Positions 7,683 through 16,200 of a stretch of 33,074 nt of DNA are shown here, in pieces; the first letter of the stretch is position 1, and every line of letters begins with the position of its first letter. The notes under the pieces are model-generated. The model saw only the letters and a list, made by a program, of their open reading frames with translations. It had not been told where the DNA came from and did no database searches. Position numbers and translations under genes: made by a program. Source of the DNA: Chloroflexota bacterium (GTDB lineage Bacteria; Chloroflexota; Dehalococcoidia; Lucifugimonadales; Lucifugimonadaceae); contig JABIGL010000184.1 in assembly GCA_018650185.1 (NCBI GenBank), forward strand, positions 1 to 33,074, read 5' to 3'.

Positions 7683-9995
7683 CTCCGCCGAGTCCGCGGC
7701 TTCAGCAAGTTGACGATGTTCTTCGGACGCGGCCAGGTCACCTACCTGCTCATACGCACGGGCGGCGCCTTTATGCGCCGCTATCCCGTAGATGTCACCA
7801 TCGCCGAATTTGATCGCGTCCAGATACGAAGTGATGGCGTCATCGATCAACCCGAGCCGTTCTAGTGCCACTCCCCTGACCCACCATCCACGAGCGATGG
7901 CGGGGTCCAGTGCGATAGCGCGGTCGGCGTAAAAGAGACCTAGTTCTGCATACTCCCTCGCCACGTTCGCCCTACCTGCCCCCCGCATACCGTCAGAGGC
8001 GGCCACAATACCGTCGGCCGCTATCGCCTGGAACGTCGGGAACGATCGGACTTCGGACGCCAGTCTCACGTATCGCTCCACGACATCTTCAAACCGTTCT
8101 GTCTGCCCCAAGCGGCCCAACGCCAGCTCCGTTTTCGCCATTCGACGCTGGGTGGCGTGCGCGAACGGGTCGCGACCTTCGTATTTCTCCAACACGGACA
8201 GTGATGTCTCATTGAGCATGAGTTTCTCCGTCGGATCTTCTCGGACTTCGGCCTCACCGCGGATCATGAAATCGACTTGCAGAACGAAGGCCTCTACCTC
8301 CGGATTGAGATCCACGGCCCTCTCGTACTTTTCAAAACCGTCCTGGTTTTGACCGTTGACCAGTAGATCGAAACCCTGCGCTGCAATCCAACTGGCACCT
8401 ACAGAACGCACATCGCGCAATGAAAACAGTGCGATAGCCGCCAGAAGGACAACAATGGCGACGGCCGTCGGAAGCTGGGCGCTGAGGCCGGTCTGTTTCG
8501 TCCGGGGCTGTGGCCGTTCGCATCTGGTCGTAGGGCTCGCCCCGTCTGACCTAAGTGCGATGCCCGCCAGTGCGACGATCAGCCCCGCCAGTACCCAGAA
8601 TATGAAGAGATCGGTCACTTGCGCGACCCCAGCCATCTGCTCCGTGGCCCTGCCAATCAGAATAGCGAGGAGTACGGCCATGAATATCGAGATGAGATCG
8701 CCGCTTCTGCCGGCCTTCTTCTCTTTGCGTAGGACCAAAACGGCTGCGTACAAAACCAGCAAAACGAGCGCGATGAACGAGCCCAACCCGAGCAATCCCA
8801 TCTCCAGCATCACCTGTAACGGGAAGTTATGGGCGTGTGCAAAAAATTGACCGCTTCGCGTTGGATCACGGTCCACGCTCAGCGGGTAGGAGTAAAAGAA
8901 CATGTCTGGTCCGAGGCCGACAACGGGCCGTATTACCTGTTGAAAGGCTGACTCGTCTGGCGAACGCTCCCATGTGCTGGCGAGCTCAAGTGCGCCTGCC
9001 CTTGTAGTCGCTCTGTTCCCGATCGACGTCGCCTCGTCGCTGTCGAATATGTTCCCCAGGTCACCGATTTCTCGGGTTACGTCTCCGCCATCTCGCTCCG
9101 GAAACAAACCGATTACCACGTCGATGGCGAGCCCGACCGCCACCACGCCCATGCCCGTCAAGAACGTCCTGCGATCAAGCCAGATCGCCCCGATGACGCC
9201 AAACGCCAGCATGCCTACCGCCGTGCCGAACAAAGGCCCGCGGCTCTCGGATGTCCACAGGCCTGCCAACTGAATACCAAGGATGATGGTCGAGGCGACC
9301 AGCAACCCGGTCTGTTTTGCCCTTCGAGCCTGGAGCGCCACCGCGATCGTGGCGATAGAGCTCATGAGGATGAATGAGCCGAAAAAGATCGGGTTCCCAA
9401 GCGTGGCGTAGTTACGGGAGGCCGAGAACGCTCGGACGAAATACTTCCCGGGCGGTATCGGATCCCAGCCGAAATTCTGGAAGATGGCGTAAAGTGCCGT
9501 GATACCGCCTGCGATCATGAGCACCAGTAACACCCGACTGGCCTGTTGAAGAGTTCGAAGGCGTAGTGCGACGGCGAAGAAGATCGTGATGATGGCCAGG
9601 AACGAGTACAGCTCGTAGCCCGCAGTAAGGGGATCCCGGCCCCAGAGGCTCACCCGGGGCGCCGGTGAGGCCAGCGTCGACAGCACGGCGGCCAGCGCGA
9701 AAGTCGCTCCTGCGATAACCGCCCATCGTTCCGGCCTGCGGCCCGCCCAACGCCAGGGAGATTTGATGCGACGGTCCTGAGGCGCGCCGGCCCACTCGAA
9801 AGCCCACGCCACGATCACGAGCAGTGCAAGTAGGTGGACGAGTACGTATTTCGGCTCACTATAGAAGGAGAGGATTCGGCGCGGGGTGAACAGTAAGGGG
9901 AGTGCGACCAGGCCGACGAGCCATGCCATCTCGATCAACCGGTCTGAGACCGGCTGTCTTGCTGACGGAACTCGGGTGATGTCGGCGGTCTGCAT
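7680..9995 (-). CDS. O-antigen ligase/polymerase-like membrane protein with C-terminal TPR-like region
   Basis: 771 residues. From about residue 25 to 490 there are some ten or more hydrophobic membrane segments. The Wzy/WaaL-type features are present: an arginine-containing loop (SESRGPLFG, mid-protein), and a large periplasmic loop with GLGPDMFFYSYP and the family's HNFPLQVMLEMGLLG motif. After a final membrane helix (about 510-525) the soluble C-terminal ~240 residues are alpha-helical with TPR-like spacing (for example RAIALDPAIARGWWVRGVALERLG, split here as RAIALDP and ARGWWVRGVALERLG). Family role: joining or polymerising lipid-linked glycans at the outer face of the cytoplasmic membrane, or glycosylating surface proteins. 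There are no other glycan-assembly genes adjacent, so the acceptor is unknown. ATG at 9995. Confidence 0.8.
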   Translation of the reverse strand: MQTADITRVPSARQPVSDRLIEMAWLVGLVALPLLFTPRRILSFYSEPKYVLVHLLALLVIVAWAFEWAGAPQDRRIKSPWRWAGRRPERWAVIAGATFALAAVLSTLASPAPRVSLWGRDPLTAGYELYSFLAIITIFFAVALRLRTLQQASRVLLVLMIAGGITALYAIFQNFGWDPIPPGKYFVRAFSASRNYATLGNPIFFGSFILMSSIATIAVALQARRAKQTGLLVASTIILGIQLAGLWTSESRGPLFGTAVGMLAFGVIGAIWLDRRTFLTGMGVVAVGLAIDVVIGLFPERDGGDVTREIGDLGNIFDSDEATSIGNRATTRAGALELASTWERSPDESAFQQVIRPVVGLGPDMFFYSYPLSVDRDPTRSGQFFAHAHNFPLQVMLEMGLLGLGSFIALVLLVLYAAVLVLRKEKKAGRSGDLISIFMAVLLAILIGRATEQMAGVAQVTDLFIFWVLAGLIVALAGIALRSDGASPTTRCERPQPRTKQTGLSAQLPTAVAIVVLLAAIALFSLRDVRSVGASWIAAQGFDLLVNGQNQDGFEKYERAVDLNPEVEAFVLQVDFMIRGEAEVREDPTEKLMLNETSLSVLEKYEGRDPFAHATQRRMAKTELALGRLGQTERFEDVVERYVRLASEVRSFPTFQAIAADGIVAASDGMRGAGRANVAREYAELGLFYADRAIALDPAIARGWWVRGVALERLGLIDDAITSYLDAIKFGDGDIYGIAAHKGAARAYEQVGDLAASEEHRQLAEAADSAE

Positions 9996-10147
9996 CTACA
10001 CGCGCTTCCAGGTGAAATGGTCGAAGGTAGGACGGACGACCGAGCGTCGCCAGCCTGCGGCGGCCACTACTTCGCATCATACTGTCCGACCGATCAGCTT
10101 CCTTCGCACGGCGGGGATAGGAATCGGTGACCTTGGGAGCGAACGAA

Positions 10148-11407
10148 TCAGGAGATCAGTACGATGAACTCGGTCTCACCGGTCGGACTGAACGCTCCCA
10201 TTACTCTCACCGTCACCGTATAAGCGCCCCCGACCGTGTATACGTGGGATCCGAACACCCTCCCGCTGCCAAACACCTGTGCCTCGTATACCTGGCTACT
10301 GTTTAAAAATCCAACCGTCTGTATCAGGCCATCGCCCCAGTCGACCTCGACCGTGATCGGTTCGGTAGAGATGGCCGATGTGGCCGTAACCCCATCAATT
10401 CGAAAGCTAGCCCCGGACGAACCAAACAGCGTGCGACTCCAGGTGACCTCTATAGGAGCCGGGGGCGGTGTGGGAGTTGGCGTGGGCGTCGCTGTTGGGC
10501 GTGGCGTCGGCGTAGGAGGGCCGGGAGTTGCCGTTGGCGGTATGGGCGTTGGCGTCGGTGTTGGAGTGGGGGTTGGGGTGGAGGTCGGCGTCGGCGTAGC
10601 TGTGGGGATGGTGGAAGTTGGCGTTGGAAGCGGCGTGGGAGTTGGTGTCCGCGTTGGTGGAATCGGACCCGGTGTGATCGATACGACCGGCGGAGCGGAA
10701 GAGCCATAACCGTTTCCGGCGATGATCGGTTCGGTCGGATCGGAAGGTGCCCCCTGTCCGATGGCGTTCTCTGCGATTACCCGAAAGACATACCGCTCGG
10801 CCGGTGTCAGGTCTGGCAACACGACCGAATACGTTTCCGGGGAACCTGAGATGGCCGTCCTGATTAATGGATTGGTGGCCAGGAAGTAACCGGTTACAGG
10901 ATTGCCGACAAATGAGTAGGACGCGCCGGAGGGTTCGACCTCAACTATGTAGTCGATTATCAAACTTCCACCGTCATTTAAAGGCGGAGTCCAGGCCACC
11001 TCAACAAACCCGCGGAGACCTCGGGCCTCTGCTGTCGGCGCATCTGGCACCTCGGCGGGGCCGGGCCTGCCGGTGGCAGCGATGGGATCACTCGGTTCGC
11101 CAATTCCGTGCACCGTCTCGGCGCGTACGGAGATCCCGTAAATGACACCTTCCGGGGGCTGAGGGAAGGTCACGCGAGGTCGTTCAGGCGGTGCGGATGC
11201 CAGTCCTCCCAGTCCGTCCGCGATCAAGTACTGGATTATTGGTTCATCGTCAGGGAGCATCGGAGCGGCCCAGGTGACGAGTACCTCAGCGCCCAGAAGT
11301 GATACCTGGACATTGGGAGGGATGCCTGGAGGTTCTCCAGTATCGTTCGACCCGCCGGACGAGCAAGCAAGAACGACGGTTGCGAACAGGGCCAGGAGTT
11401 TCCACAT
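10148..11407 (-). CDS. Lipoprotein with two FN3 domains, Pro-Thr linker and PKD-like domain
   Basis: 419 residues. The short N-terminal signal ends in a lipobox (VVLAC, C15), followed by a Ser/Gly-rich tether. Fibronectin type III-like domains occupy about residues 28-115 and 118-230; each has the W-x-x-P core (VTWAAP, VAWTPP) and the late Tyr strand. Residues about 240-320 are an almost pure Pro-Thr linker. The last ~100 residues resemble a PKD-like beta-sandwich (VEVDWGDG, GSHVYTVGGAYTVTVRV). The protein is probably anchored on the outer side of the membrane with the PKD-like end extended from the surface. Upstream of the ATG at 11407 there is no strong SD. FN3 and PKD domains usually serve adhesion or act as spacers; no catalytic domain is visible. 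Confidence 0.75.
   Translation of the reverse strand: MWKLLALFATVVLACSSGGSNDTGEPPGIPPNVQVSLLGAEVLVTWAAPMLPDDEPIIQYLIADGLGGLASAPPERPRVTFPQPPEGVIYGISVRAETVHGIGEPSDPIAATGRPGPAEVPDAPTAEARGLRGFVEVAWTPPLNDGGSLIIDYIVEVEPSGASYSFVGNPVTGYFLATNPLIRTAISGSPETYSVVLPDLTPAERYVFRVIAENAIGQGAPSDPTEPIIAGNGYGSSAPPVVSITPGPIPPTRTPTPTPLPTPTSTIPTATPTPTSTPTPTPTPTPTPIPPTATPGPPTPTPRPTATPTPTPTPPPAPIEVTWSRTLFGSSGASFRIDGVTATSAISTEPITVEVDWGDGLIQTVGFLNSSQVYEAQVFGSGRVFGSHVYTVGGAYTVTVRVMGAFSPTGETEFIVLIS
10461..10660. repeat. Low-complexity hexamer-like repeats encoding the Pro-Thr linker
   Basis: On the + strand this stretch is a chain of degenerate GTTGGC/GTGGGC/GTCGGC-type units. On the - strand they encode Pro-Thr pairs. 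It is a minisatellite-like tract prone to length change by slippage. It also produces a long artefactual Gly/Val-rich reading frame on the + strand. Confidence 0.7.
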
Positions 11408-11523
11408 GTGGCTTCAAGCATACGACGTGGCAAGTGCCGATTTCGCACAGCACGATTGGCATTACGCAGTGCGAACAATTACCCCGGTCGTCGCCCCGAA
11501 CCGCTCGGCGGTTATCGGTCGCC

Positions 11524-11886
11524 TTAAACCCGCGACATGCCCCCGGCTGGCCGCTCGACCGGTGTGACCCCGGGCCGGAATTCGGCCATCCTGGGAGCAC
11601 CCCCGCCGTGGGCAAAAACCCTGATTCTTCCTATGCCCTGAACCTCAAGTTCCGCCACATCGCCGTCATTCAATGGACCAAGCCCTACGTGATAGGTCCC
11701 TGTGGCCACGATGTTCCCCGGGTGCAGGTCTATGAAACGTGAGAGCCAGGCGATCTGGTCCGGGATCAGAACTGCCATGTGTTCAGTGCTGTAGTCCTGT
11801 CGGGCTTCGCCGTTCACCCAGGATTTGACCTGAATGTTGTGCGGGTCAGGTATCTCATCTCGGGTGGTTACCCACGGACCCGCCAC
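11524..11886 (-). pseudogene. Truncated fumarylacetoacetate hydrolase (C-terminal remnant)
   Basis: 120 codons match the C-terminal half of the FAH family: GPWVTTRDEIPDPHN, the NGEARQDYST segment, IAWLSRF, PGNIVATGTYHVG and a closing GDVAELEVQGIGRIRV. The N-terminal ~150-200 residues, which hold the metal-binding E-x-E and most of the catalytic residues, are missing. The reading frame reaches a TAG at 11905-11907, only six codons before the GTG at 11886, and the DNA beyond is the start of the secreted-protein gene on the other strand. The gene therefore looks cut by a rearrangement at about 11890. A functional short protein cannot be excluded, because the frame is intact, but it could not carry out FAH hydrolysis by the known mechanism. 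Confidence 0.7.
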
Positions 11887-11919
11887 TGCATAAGACGCCT
11901 GTCCCTAAAGGGGAGTCCA

Positions 11920-13521
11920 ATGACTGAACGGTTATTTGGCCGGGCCACGTCTCCGATGTTATTCGCCTTATATGCGATAGCACTGGTTTCAGTCCTGTTC
12001 ATTGCCTGTAACATCGATCCGCAGCCCACGCGGGCCGCGACCGGTGAAGTGGTGATGTTGGATACGACTGACGTTGGGTTTGGCGCCGGGACGTTAGCTT
12101 CAAGCTTCGTCGCAGCCGGCAAGACTGTTGTGTACAAAACGCCCACCGATTGGGCAGCAATGACGGCCGCTGAGTTCGCGGCATATGACGCGGTCGTGCT
12201 CGCCGATCCGACGTGCCAGACAGGTACGGCTGCGATCACGGCGGCGATAGGAAACGCCGCCACATGGGGCAGTGTTGTTGACGGAAACGTCATCATCATC
12301 GGCACCGATGAGCAATACCACAACGGAACGGGTGGTCAAACTTTGATGAATGGCGCAGCGCCATTCACGGTGGCAGAACCCGGCAAGACCGGCGCCTACA
12401 TTTCCTTGAGCTGTTACTACCACGGCGCTGCGCCGTCGACGCCGCTCCCGATGTTGGACGCGGCGTTCGGTAGCACCGGTGACTTCACGACGACCGGAGT
12501 CCCGGGCTGCTTTGACAGCGCACACATAGTCGCGACTCACCCGGCGTTTACCTCTGCCGGGGTCACGGATGCGACTCTCAGCGGTTGGGGATGTTCCGTA
12601 CACGAGGCGTTCGATGCCTGGCCGGTAGGTTTCGAAGTGTTGGCGATTGCTTTGACGGGTACGGCGTACAACGCACCCGATGGCACCATTGGCACTCCGT
12701 ACATCCTGGCTCGTGGGGTGGAAGTCATAAGCGACATCGACCTTTCGCCAGACGGCGCAGTCAATCCGGTAGGAACCTCGCACAGCTTGACGGCGACGGT
12801 TACAACGGATGACCCGACTCCCGGAACCCCCATCGAAGGTACCGATGTCACGTTCGAGGTGATTAGCGGTCCGCACACCGGGACGACCGGAGTTGACGCC
12901 ACAGATGGCTCTGGAATCGCAACCTTCTCGTACACGGGTACAGCGGTTGGGATTGACACCATCGAGGGCACCTTCATAGACGCTCTGGGCAGAACCCAGC
13001 GGTCAAACCGGGTGACCAAAGAGTGGATCGAAGGCCCGCCGCCTCCGCCTTCCGGCGGACTGGTGAAGATCACTGGTGGCGGTGCCGTGCCAACCGGCGA
13101 AAAGAACCACGGCCATAGTTTCGGGTTCAACATGATCCCGACAGCGGACGGTTCCAGCCTCGACGTCAATCTCGAGTACAACGACAACCACTTCGGTAAG
13201 GCGAGCGGCAAGAAGGGTCAGCCTTCCCCGTTGCAGATCCACATCAATGACGTTGCGACTTCGGTCACAGTGATCGCCACTGACGCCGATGGCAACGCAA
13301 TTGGAGTCGAGATCGAGGCAGCCTGTGAAATCCGAAACCTGGAGCCTGGTAACGTGCGAAGTGACGAACTTTGCCGCGTCCGGGTCGTCGACAACGGCGA
13401 ACCAGGTAAGGGCGTAGACGTGTTCCAGCTTGACTCACCGTCAACCGGGTACGGGTCTAACATCGTCGGAAGTGACCTGATAGAAAAAGGAAATATTCAG
13501 GCCCACGTCGACGACGACTAG
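11920..13521 (+). CDS. Secreted or lipid-anchored multidomain protein with bacterial Ig-like domain
   Basis: 533 residues. I start at the ATG at 11920 because it follows a good SD (AAAGGGGA, about 11907-11914) and opens a signal peptide: basic start, hydrophobic 13-29, then either a non-standard lipobox at C30 (LFIAC) or a signal peptidase I site near TRAA. Residues about 43-270 form an alpha/beta domain with few recognisable motifs (VVMLDTTDVGFG, DAVVLADPTC, NVIIIGTDEQYHNG). About 285-385 is a Big-1/invasin-like Ig domain (SPDGAVNPVGTSHSLTATVT, split by TFEVISGPHTG). After a Pro-rich linker (GPPPPPSGG) the last ~140 residues form another beta-rich domain with an HGHSFGFN start, which I cannot name with certainty; similar C-terminal modules occur in actinobacterial and Chloroflexota surface proteins. 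A perfect hairpin follows. The function is unknown; surface exposure is likely. Confidence 0.7.
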   Translation: MTERLFGRATSPMLFALYAIALVSVLFIACNIDPQPTRAATGEVVMLDTTDVGFGAGTLASSFVAAGKTVVYKTPTDWAAMTAAEFAAYDAVVLADPTCQTGTAAITAAIGNAATWGSVVDGNVIIIGTDEQYHNGTGGQTLMNGAAPFTVAEPGKTGAYISLSCYYHGAAPSTPLPMLDAAFGSTGDFTTTGVPGCFDSAHIVATHPAFTSAGVTDATLSGWGCSVHEAFDAWPVGFEVLAIALTGTAYNAPDGTIGTPYILARGVEVISDIDLSPDGAVNPVGTSHSLTATVTTDDPTPGTPIEGTDVTFEVISGPHTGTTGVDATDGSGIATFSYTGTAVGIDTIEGTFIDALGRTQRSNRVTKEWIEGPPPPPSGGLVKITGGGAVPTGEKNHGHSFGFNMIPTADGSSLDVNLEYNDNHFGKASGKKGQPSPLQIHINDVATSVTVIATDADGNAIGVEIEAACEIRNLEPGNVRSDELCRVRVVDNGEPGKGVDVFQLDSPSTGYGSNIVGSDLIEKGNIQAHVDDD

Positions 13522-13549
13522 ACGTCAATAGGCACACAGGATAGAAATG

Positions 13550-13578
13550 GAGGGGCCGGTCATGTTGACCGGCCCCTC
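13550..13578 (+). terminator. Perfect 13-bp hairpin after the secreted-protein gene
   Basis: GAGGGGCCGGTCA (13550-13562), loop TGT, TGACCGGCCCCTC (13566-13578). It lies 28 nt after the stop at 13521. The following U-tract is weak (TTCGCG), so it may stop transcription only partly and let some read into argH, or protect the 3' end. Confidence 0.75.
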
Positions 13579-13642
13579 TTCGCGTCTGCCGTGTAATTAC
13601 GCTAGCGGTCGTGGATGTGAACGTGAGAAGCTATCGGGCGCA

Positions 13643-15043
13643 ATGACCAACGATCCGCAGACATCAGGACCGGCGAATCCCGCTGCAAGTGCACGCGGGG
13701 CGGAGCTCGCGTCCGACTACACCGTCTCGCTCCACTACGACCAGCGCCTGTACAAGCAGGACATCGCCGGTTCAATAGCGCATGCCCACATGCTGAGCAA
13801 ACAGGGCATCATCGGCGAGGACGATGCCGATCAGATCATCGTTGGCCTTGGGAAGGTCAAGGCAGAGATAGAGTCCGGGGACTTCCCCTGGAAGCCGGAA
13901 CTCGAGGACATCCACATGAACGTGGAGTCACGGCTCTTCGAGCTGATAGGCGACGTAGCCGGGAAGCTCCACACTGCTCGCTCACGAAATGACCAGGTCT
14001 CCACGGACACACGCCTCTACATGAAGCAGGCGGCCGGTGACACGGTCATGGCGCTGCGGACCCTCCAGGAGGCCGTTGTGGCCGTCGCTGAGGCCAATCT
14101 GGAGACGGTCGTGCCTGGATACACCCACCTCCAGCGTGCGCAGCCGGTACTGCTCGCCCACCACCTTCTCGCATATTTTGAGATGTTCGACCGCGATGCC
14201 ACGCGTTTTGCAGCCGCTCGAGCGTCTGCTGACGTGATGACCCTCGGTAACGGCGCAATGGCCGGCGTGCCTTATCCGATTGATCGTGAATTCGTTGCGA
14301 AGGAGCTTGGCTTCTCTGCCGTAACGACCAACTCTATGGACGGCGTTTCTGATCGCGACTTCGCACTTGAGTACCTGAGCGCAGCCGCGATAAGCGCCAT
14401 GCACCTGTCACGTCTCGCGGAAGAATTCGTGGTGTGGTCGTCCGAGGAATTCAAGTTCCTGGCGCTGGGAGCTGACTACACGACCGGTTCTAGCATCATG
14501 CCGCAGAAACGCAATCCGGACTTTGCCGAACTAGCGCGCGGAAAGACCGGACGCGTCTACGGCAACCTGTTCGCCATGCTGACGACGCTCAAGGGTTTGC
14601 CACTGACCTACAACCGTGATTTGCAGGAAGACAAAGAGGGGTTGTTCGACAGCGTGGATACCCTGCTTGCGACCCTGGACGTGACCACCGGGATGATCAG
14701 TGGCGCCAACTTCAATGCAGATCGCATGCGGCAGGCGGCTGAATCCAGCTACGTCCTCGCGACCGACATAGCGGACTATCTCGTCGGTAAAGGGATGCCA
14801 TTTCGTGAGGCGCACGTCATCGTGTCAGAACTATCTGACAAACTGATCGACGGCAACAGGTACTTCAAGGACCTGTCATTTGAAGAGTACGAGGCTGCGT
14901 CTTCACTGTTTGGGAGAGATGTCATGGAGATCGGCGTGGACTCTTCCATAGCATCACGTGACGTGCTGGGGGGCACGGCCCCGGGTAGAGTGAAGAGCGC
15001 CATCGTAGAGGCGAAAGCTCGATTACAGGAGGCCGGAAAGTGA
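13643..15043 (+). CDS. argH: Argininosuccinate lyase
   Basis: 466 residues. It catalyses argininosuccinate to arginine plus fumarate, the last step of arginine synthesis, as a cytoplasmic homotetramer. Family signatures are clear: LYKQDIAGSIAHAHML (37-51), HTARSRNDQVSTD (110-122), GYTHLQRAQP (159-168) and the fumarase/lyase signature GSSIMPQKRNPD (282-293) with the catalytic serine. The usual N-terminal WGGRF motif is absent and replaced by a low-complexity stretch (residues 1-25). The frame is open upstream to 13547, but that DNA includes the terminator hairpin, so the ATG at 13643 is preferred. The 3' end overlaps the rpe start by 4 nt (GTGA), indicating translational coupling. Confidence 0.93.
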   Translation: MTNDPQTSGPANPAASARGAELASDYTVSLHYDQRLYKQDIAGSIAHAHMLSKQGIIGEDDADQIIVGLGKVKAEIESGDFPWKPELEDIHMNVESRLFELIGDVAGKLHTARSRNDQVSTDTRLYMKQAAGDTVMALRTLQEAVVAVAEANLETVVPGYTHLQRAQPVLLAHHLLAYFEMFDRDATRFAAARASADVMTLGNGAMAGVPYPIDREFVAKELGFSAVTTNSMDGVSDRDFALEYLSAAAISAMHLSRLAEEFVVWSSEEFKFLALGADYTTGSSIMPQKRNPDFAELARGKTGRVYGNLFAMLTTLKGLPLTYNRDLQEDKEGLFDSVDTLLATLDVTTGMISGANFNADRMRQAAESSYVLATDIADYLVGKGMPFREAHVIVSELSDKLIDGNRYFKDLSFEEYEAASSLFGRDVMEIGVDSSIASRDVLGGTAPGRVKSAIVEAKARLQEAGK

Positions 15044-15720
15044 CTTCTGAATCCAAACAACGACAGGTACGCATAGCGGCGTCCCTCCTCGCTGCAGACT
15101 TCTCGCAACTTGGTCGTGACATAAAGTCGCTCAACGACGGCGGTTGTGACGAGATCCATTTTGATGTCATGGACGGAGCGTTCGTCCCCAACATCACCTT
15201 TGGTGCACCCGTACTGGAGTGGATACGGCCGCTAACGAACCTTCCGATAGACATCCACATGATGGTGGAAGAACCGGGCCGGTTTATAGACGATTTCGCA
15301 AAGGCGGGCGCTGACTACTTCACCGTTCACGCTGAGGCATGCACACACCTGCACGCAACGATCCAGTCGATCAAAGCGGCTGGAATGAAGGCCGGGGTTG
15401 CACTCAACCCCGGAACCCCGGCGTCAGTCCTGGACGAAATCCTGCCCGATCTCGACCGTGTTCTCGTGATGACCGTCAATCCCGGATTTGGCGGACAGCA
15501 GTTCATTACGGGTCAGCTCGCCAAGATAGCGGCCATAGCTGAGAAACTGCCCTGGCGGGCTGATAGTGCTGATCTTGCCGTGGATGGTGGTGTGAAGATC
15601 GATACCGCCCCGTCTTGCGCCGAAGCAGGTGCATCGTTGCTGATCTCCGGCACCGGTATCTTCAACCATCCTGACGGCGTAGTTTCAGGGATCAGGGCGC
15701 TCAGGGAGTCTCTGGCCTAA
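15040..15720 (+). CDS. rpe: Ribulose-phosphate 3-epimerase
   Basis: 226 residues. It interconverts ribulose 5-phosphate and xylulose 5-phosphate in the pentose phosphate pathway. TIM-barrel motifs: RIAASLLAADFSQLG (11-25), EIHFDVMDGAFVPNITFG (38-55), DIHMMVEEP (71-79), VNPGFGGQ (145-152) and VDGGV (180-184). The metal-ligand set H40, D42, H73 and D181 is complete, with D42 and D181 as the acid-base pair. The start is GTG at 15040, overlapping the argH stop, with a strong SD (AGGAGG, 15027-15032). Confidence 0.95.
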   Translation: MTSESKQRQVRIAASLLAADFSQLGRDIKSLNDGGCDEIHFDVMDGAFVPNITFGAPVLEWIRPLTNLPIDIHMMVEEPGRFIDDFAKAGADYFTVHAEACTHLHATIQSIKAAGMKAGVALNPGTPASVLDEILPDLDRVLVMTVNPGFGGQQFITGQLAKIAAIAEKLPWRADSADLAVDGGVKIDTAPSCAEAGASLLISGTGIFNHPDGVVSGIRALRESLA

Positions 15721-15744
15721 CTCGTCAGATCCCTGACGCGAAAA

Positions 15745-15766
15745 CGCACGCCTCAATCGGCGTGCG
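15745..15766 (-). terminator. Terminator between convergent rpe and rpmB
   Basis: CGCACGCC (15745-15752), loop TCAATC, GGCGTGCG (15759-15766): a perfect 8-bp stem. On the - strand it is followed by a TTTT run, so it is a good intrinsic terminator for rpmB. On the + strand the U-tract is interrupted, but the hairpin lies 24 nt after the rpe stop and may serve both genes. Confidence 0.75.
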
Positions 15767-15792
15767 CAATACTTTCGAAACCGGAAAAGCGT

Positions 15793-15975
15793 CTAGCGCT
15801 TCGCCTTCAGCTCCGTGCGGAGACAGCGGGTGCAGACGTATTCATGTTTCTTCGGGCCGTCCGGCGTCTTTCGTCGAACAAGGTTCGGCTTGAACATCCG
15901 GTTGGTCGCTATCATCGAGTGAGAGCGGTTGTGCCCGAACTGCGGACCCTTGCCACAGGTGTTGCACTTGGCCAT
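15793..15975 (-). CDS. rpmB: Large-subunit ribosomal protein bL28
   Basis: 60 residues, normal for bL28. It opens with MAKCNTCGKGPQFGHNRSHS and has the central MFKPNLVRRK. It is the zinc-type (C+) form: C4-x-x-C7 and, near the C-terminus, C-x-x-C (VCTRCLRTEL). It binds 23S rRNA at the large subunit. The ATG at 15975 is chosen over an in-frame extension to 16032 because homology begins there and GGGGA stands about 8 nt upstream. Ribosomal L28 next to fakA-type, degV and recG genes is a conserved arrangement in several Gram-positive and Chloroflexota genomes, here in divergent form. Confidence 0.95.
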   Translation of the reverse strand: MAKCNTCGKGPQFGHNRSHSMIATNRMFKPNLVRRKTPDGPKKHEYVCTRCLRTELKAKR

Positions 15976-16200
15976 GTCTGAGAATCCCCGGTTACAACGA
16001 TGCATTTGCGTCCGATTGCTGGCCGCGCGCATCTGCTGGTATGAATAAAATTAAAGGATTGGCTTACGCCAGACCTACAAGTTACCATCCGCGGACCGTC
16101 TGCGACAACATTTACGATGAAATTCCAGCCCCGTTTTGGCGTAGCTGACAAATTAGATCAGGCGACCGACGAAGAAGCGGATTGCTAGAGGAACCACGGA

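Noticed and set aside
10461-10660. CRISPR-like repeat array
   Set aside because: Units are short, degenerate and contiguous, with no spacers, and they encode a Pro-Thr linker.
10236-10709. 157-codon Gly/Val-rich open frame on the + strand
   Set aside because: It is the antisense of the Pro-Thr linker repeats of the lipoprotein gene.
12100-12876. 258-codon open frame on the - strand, Arg-rich
   Set aside because: Composition of a shadow frame opposite the secreted-protein gene; no domain visible.
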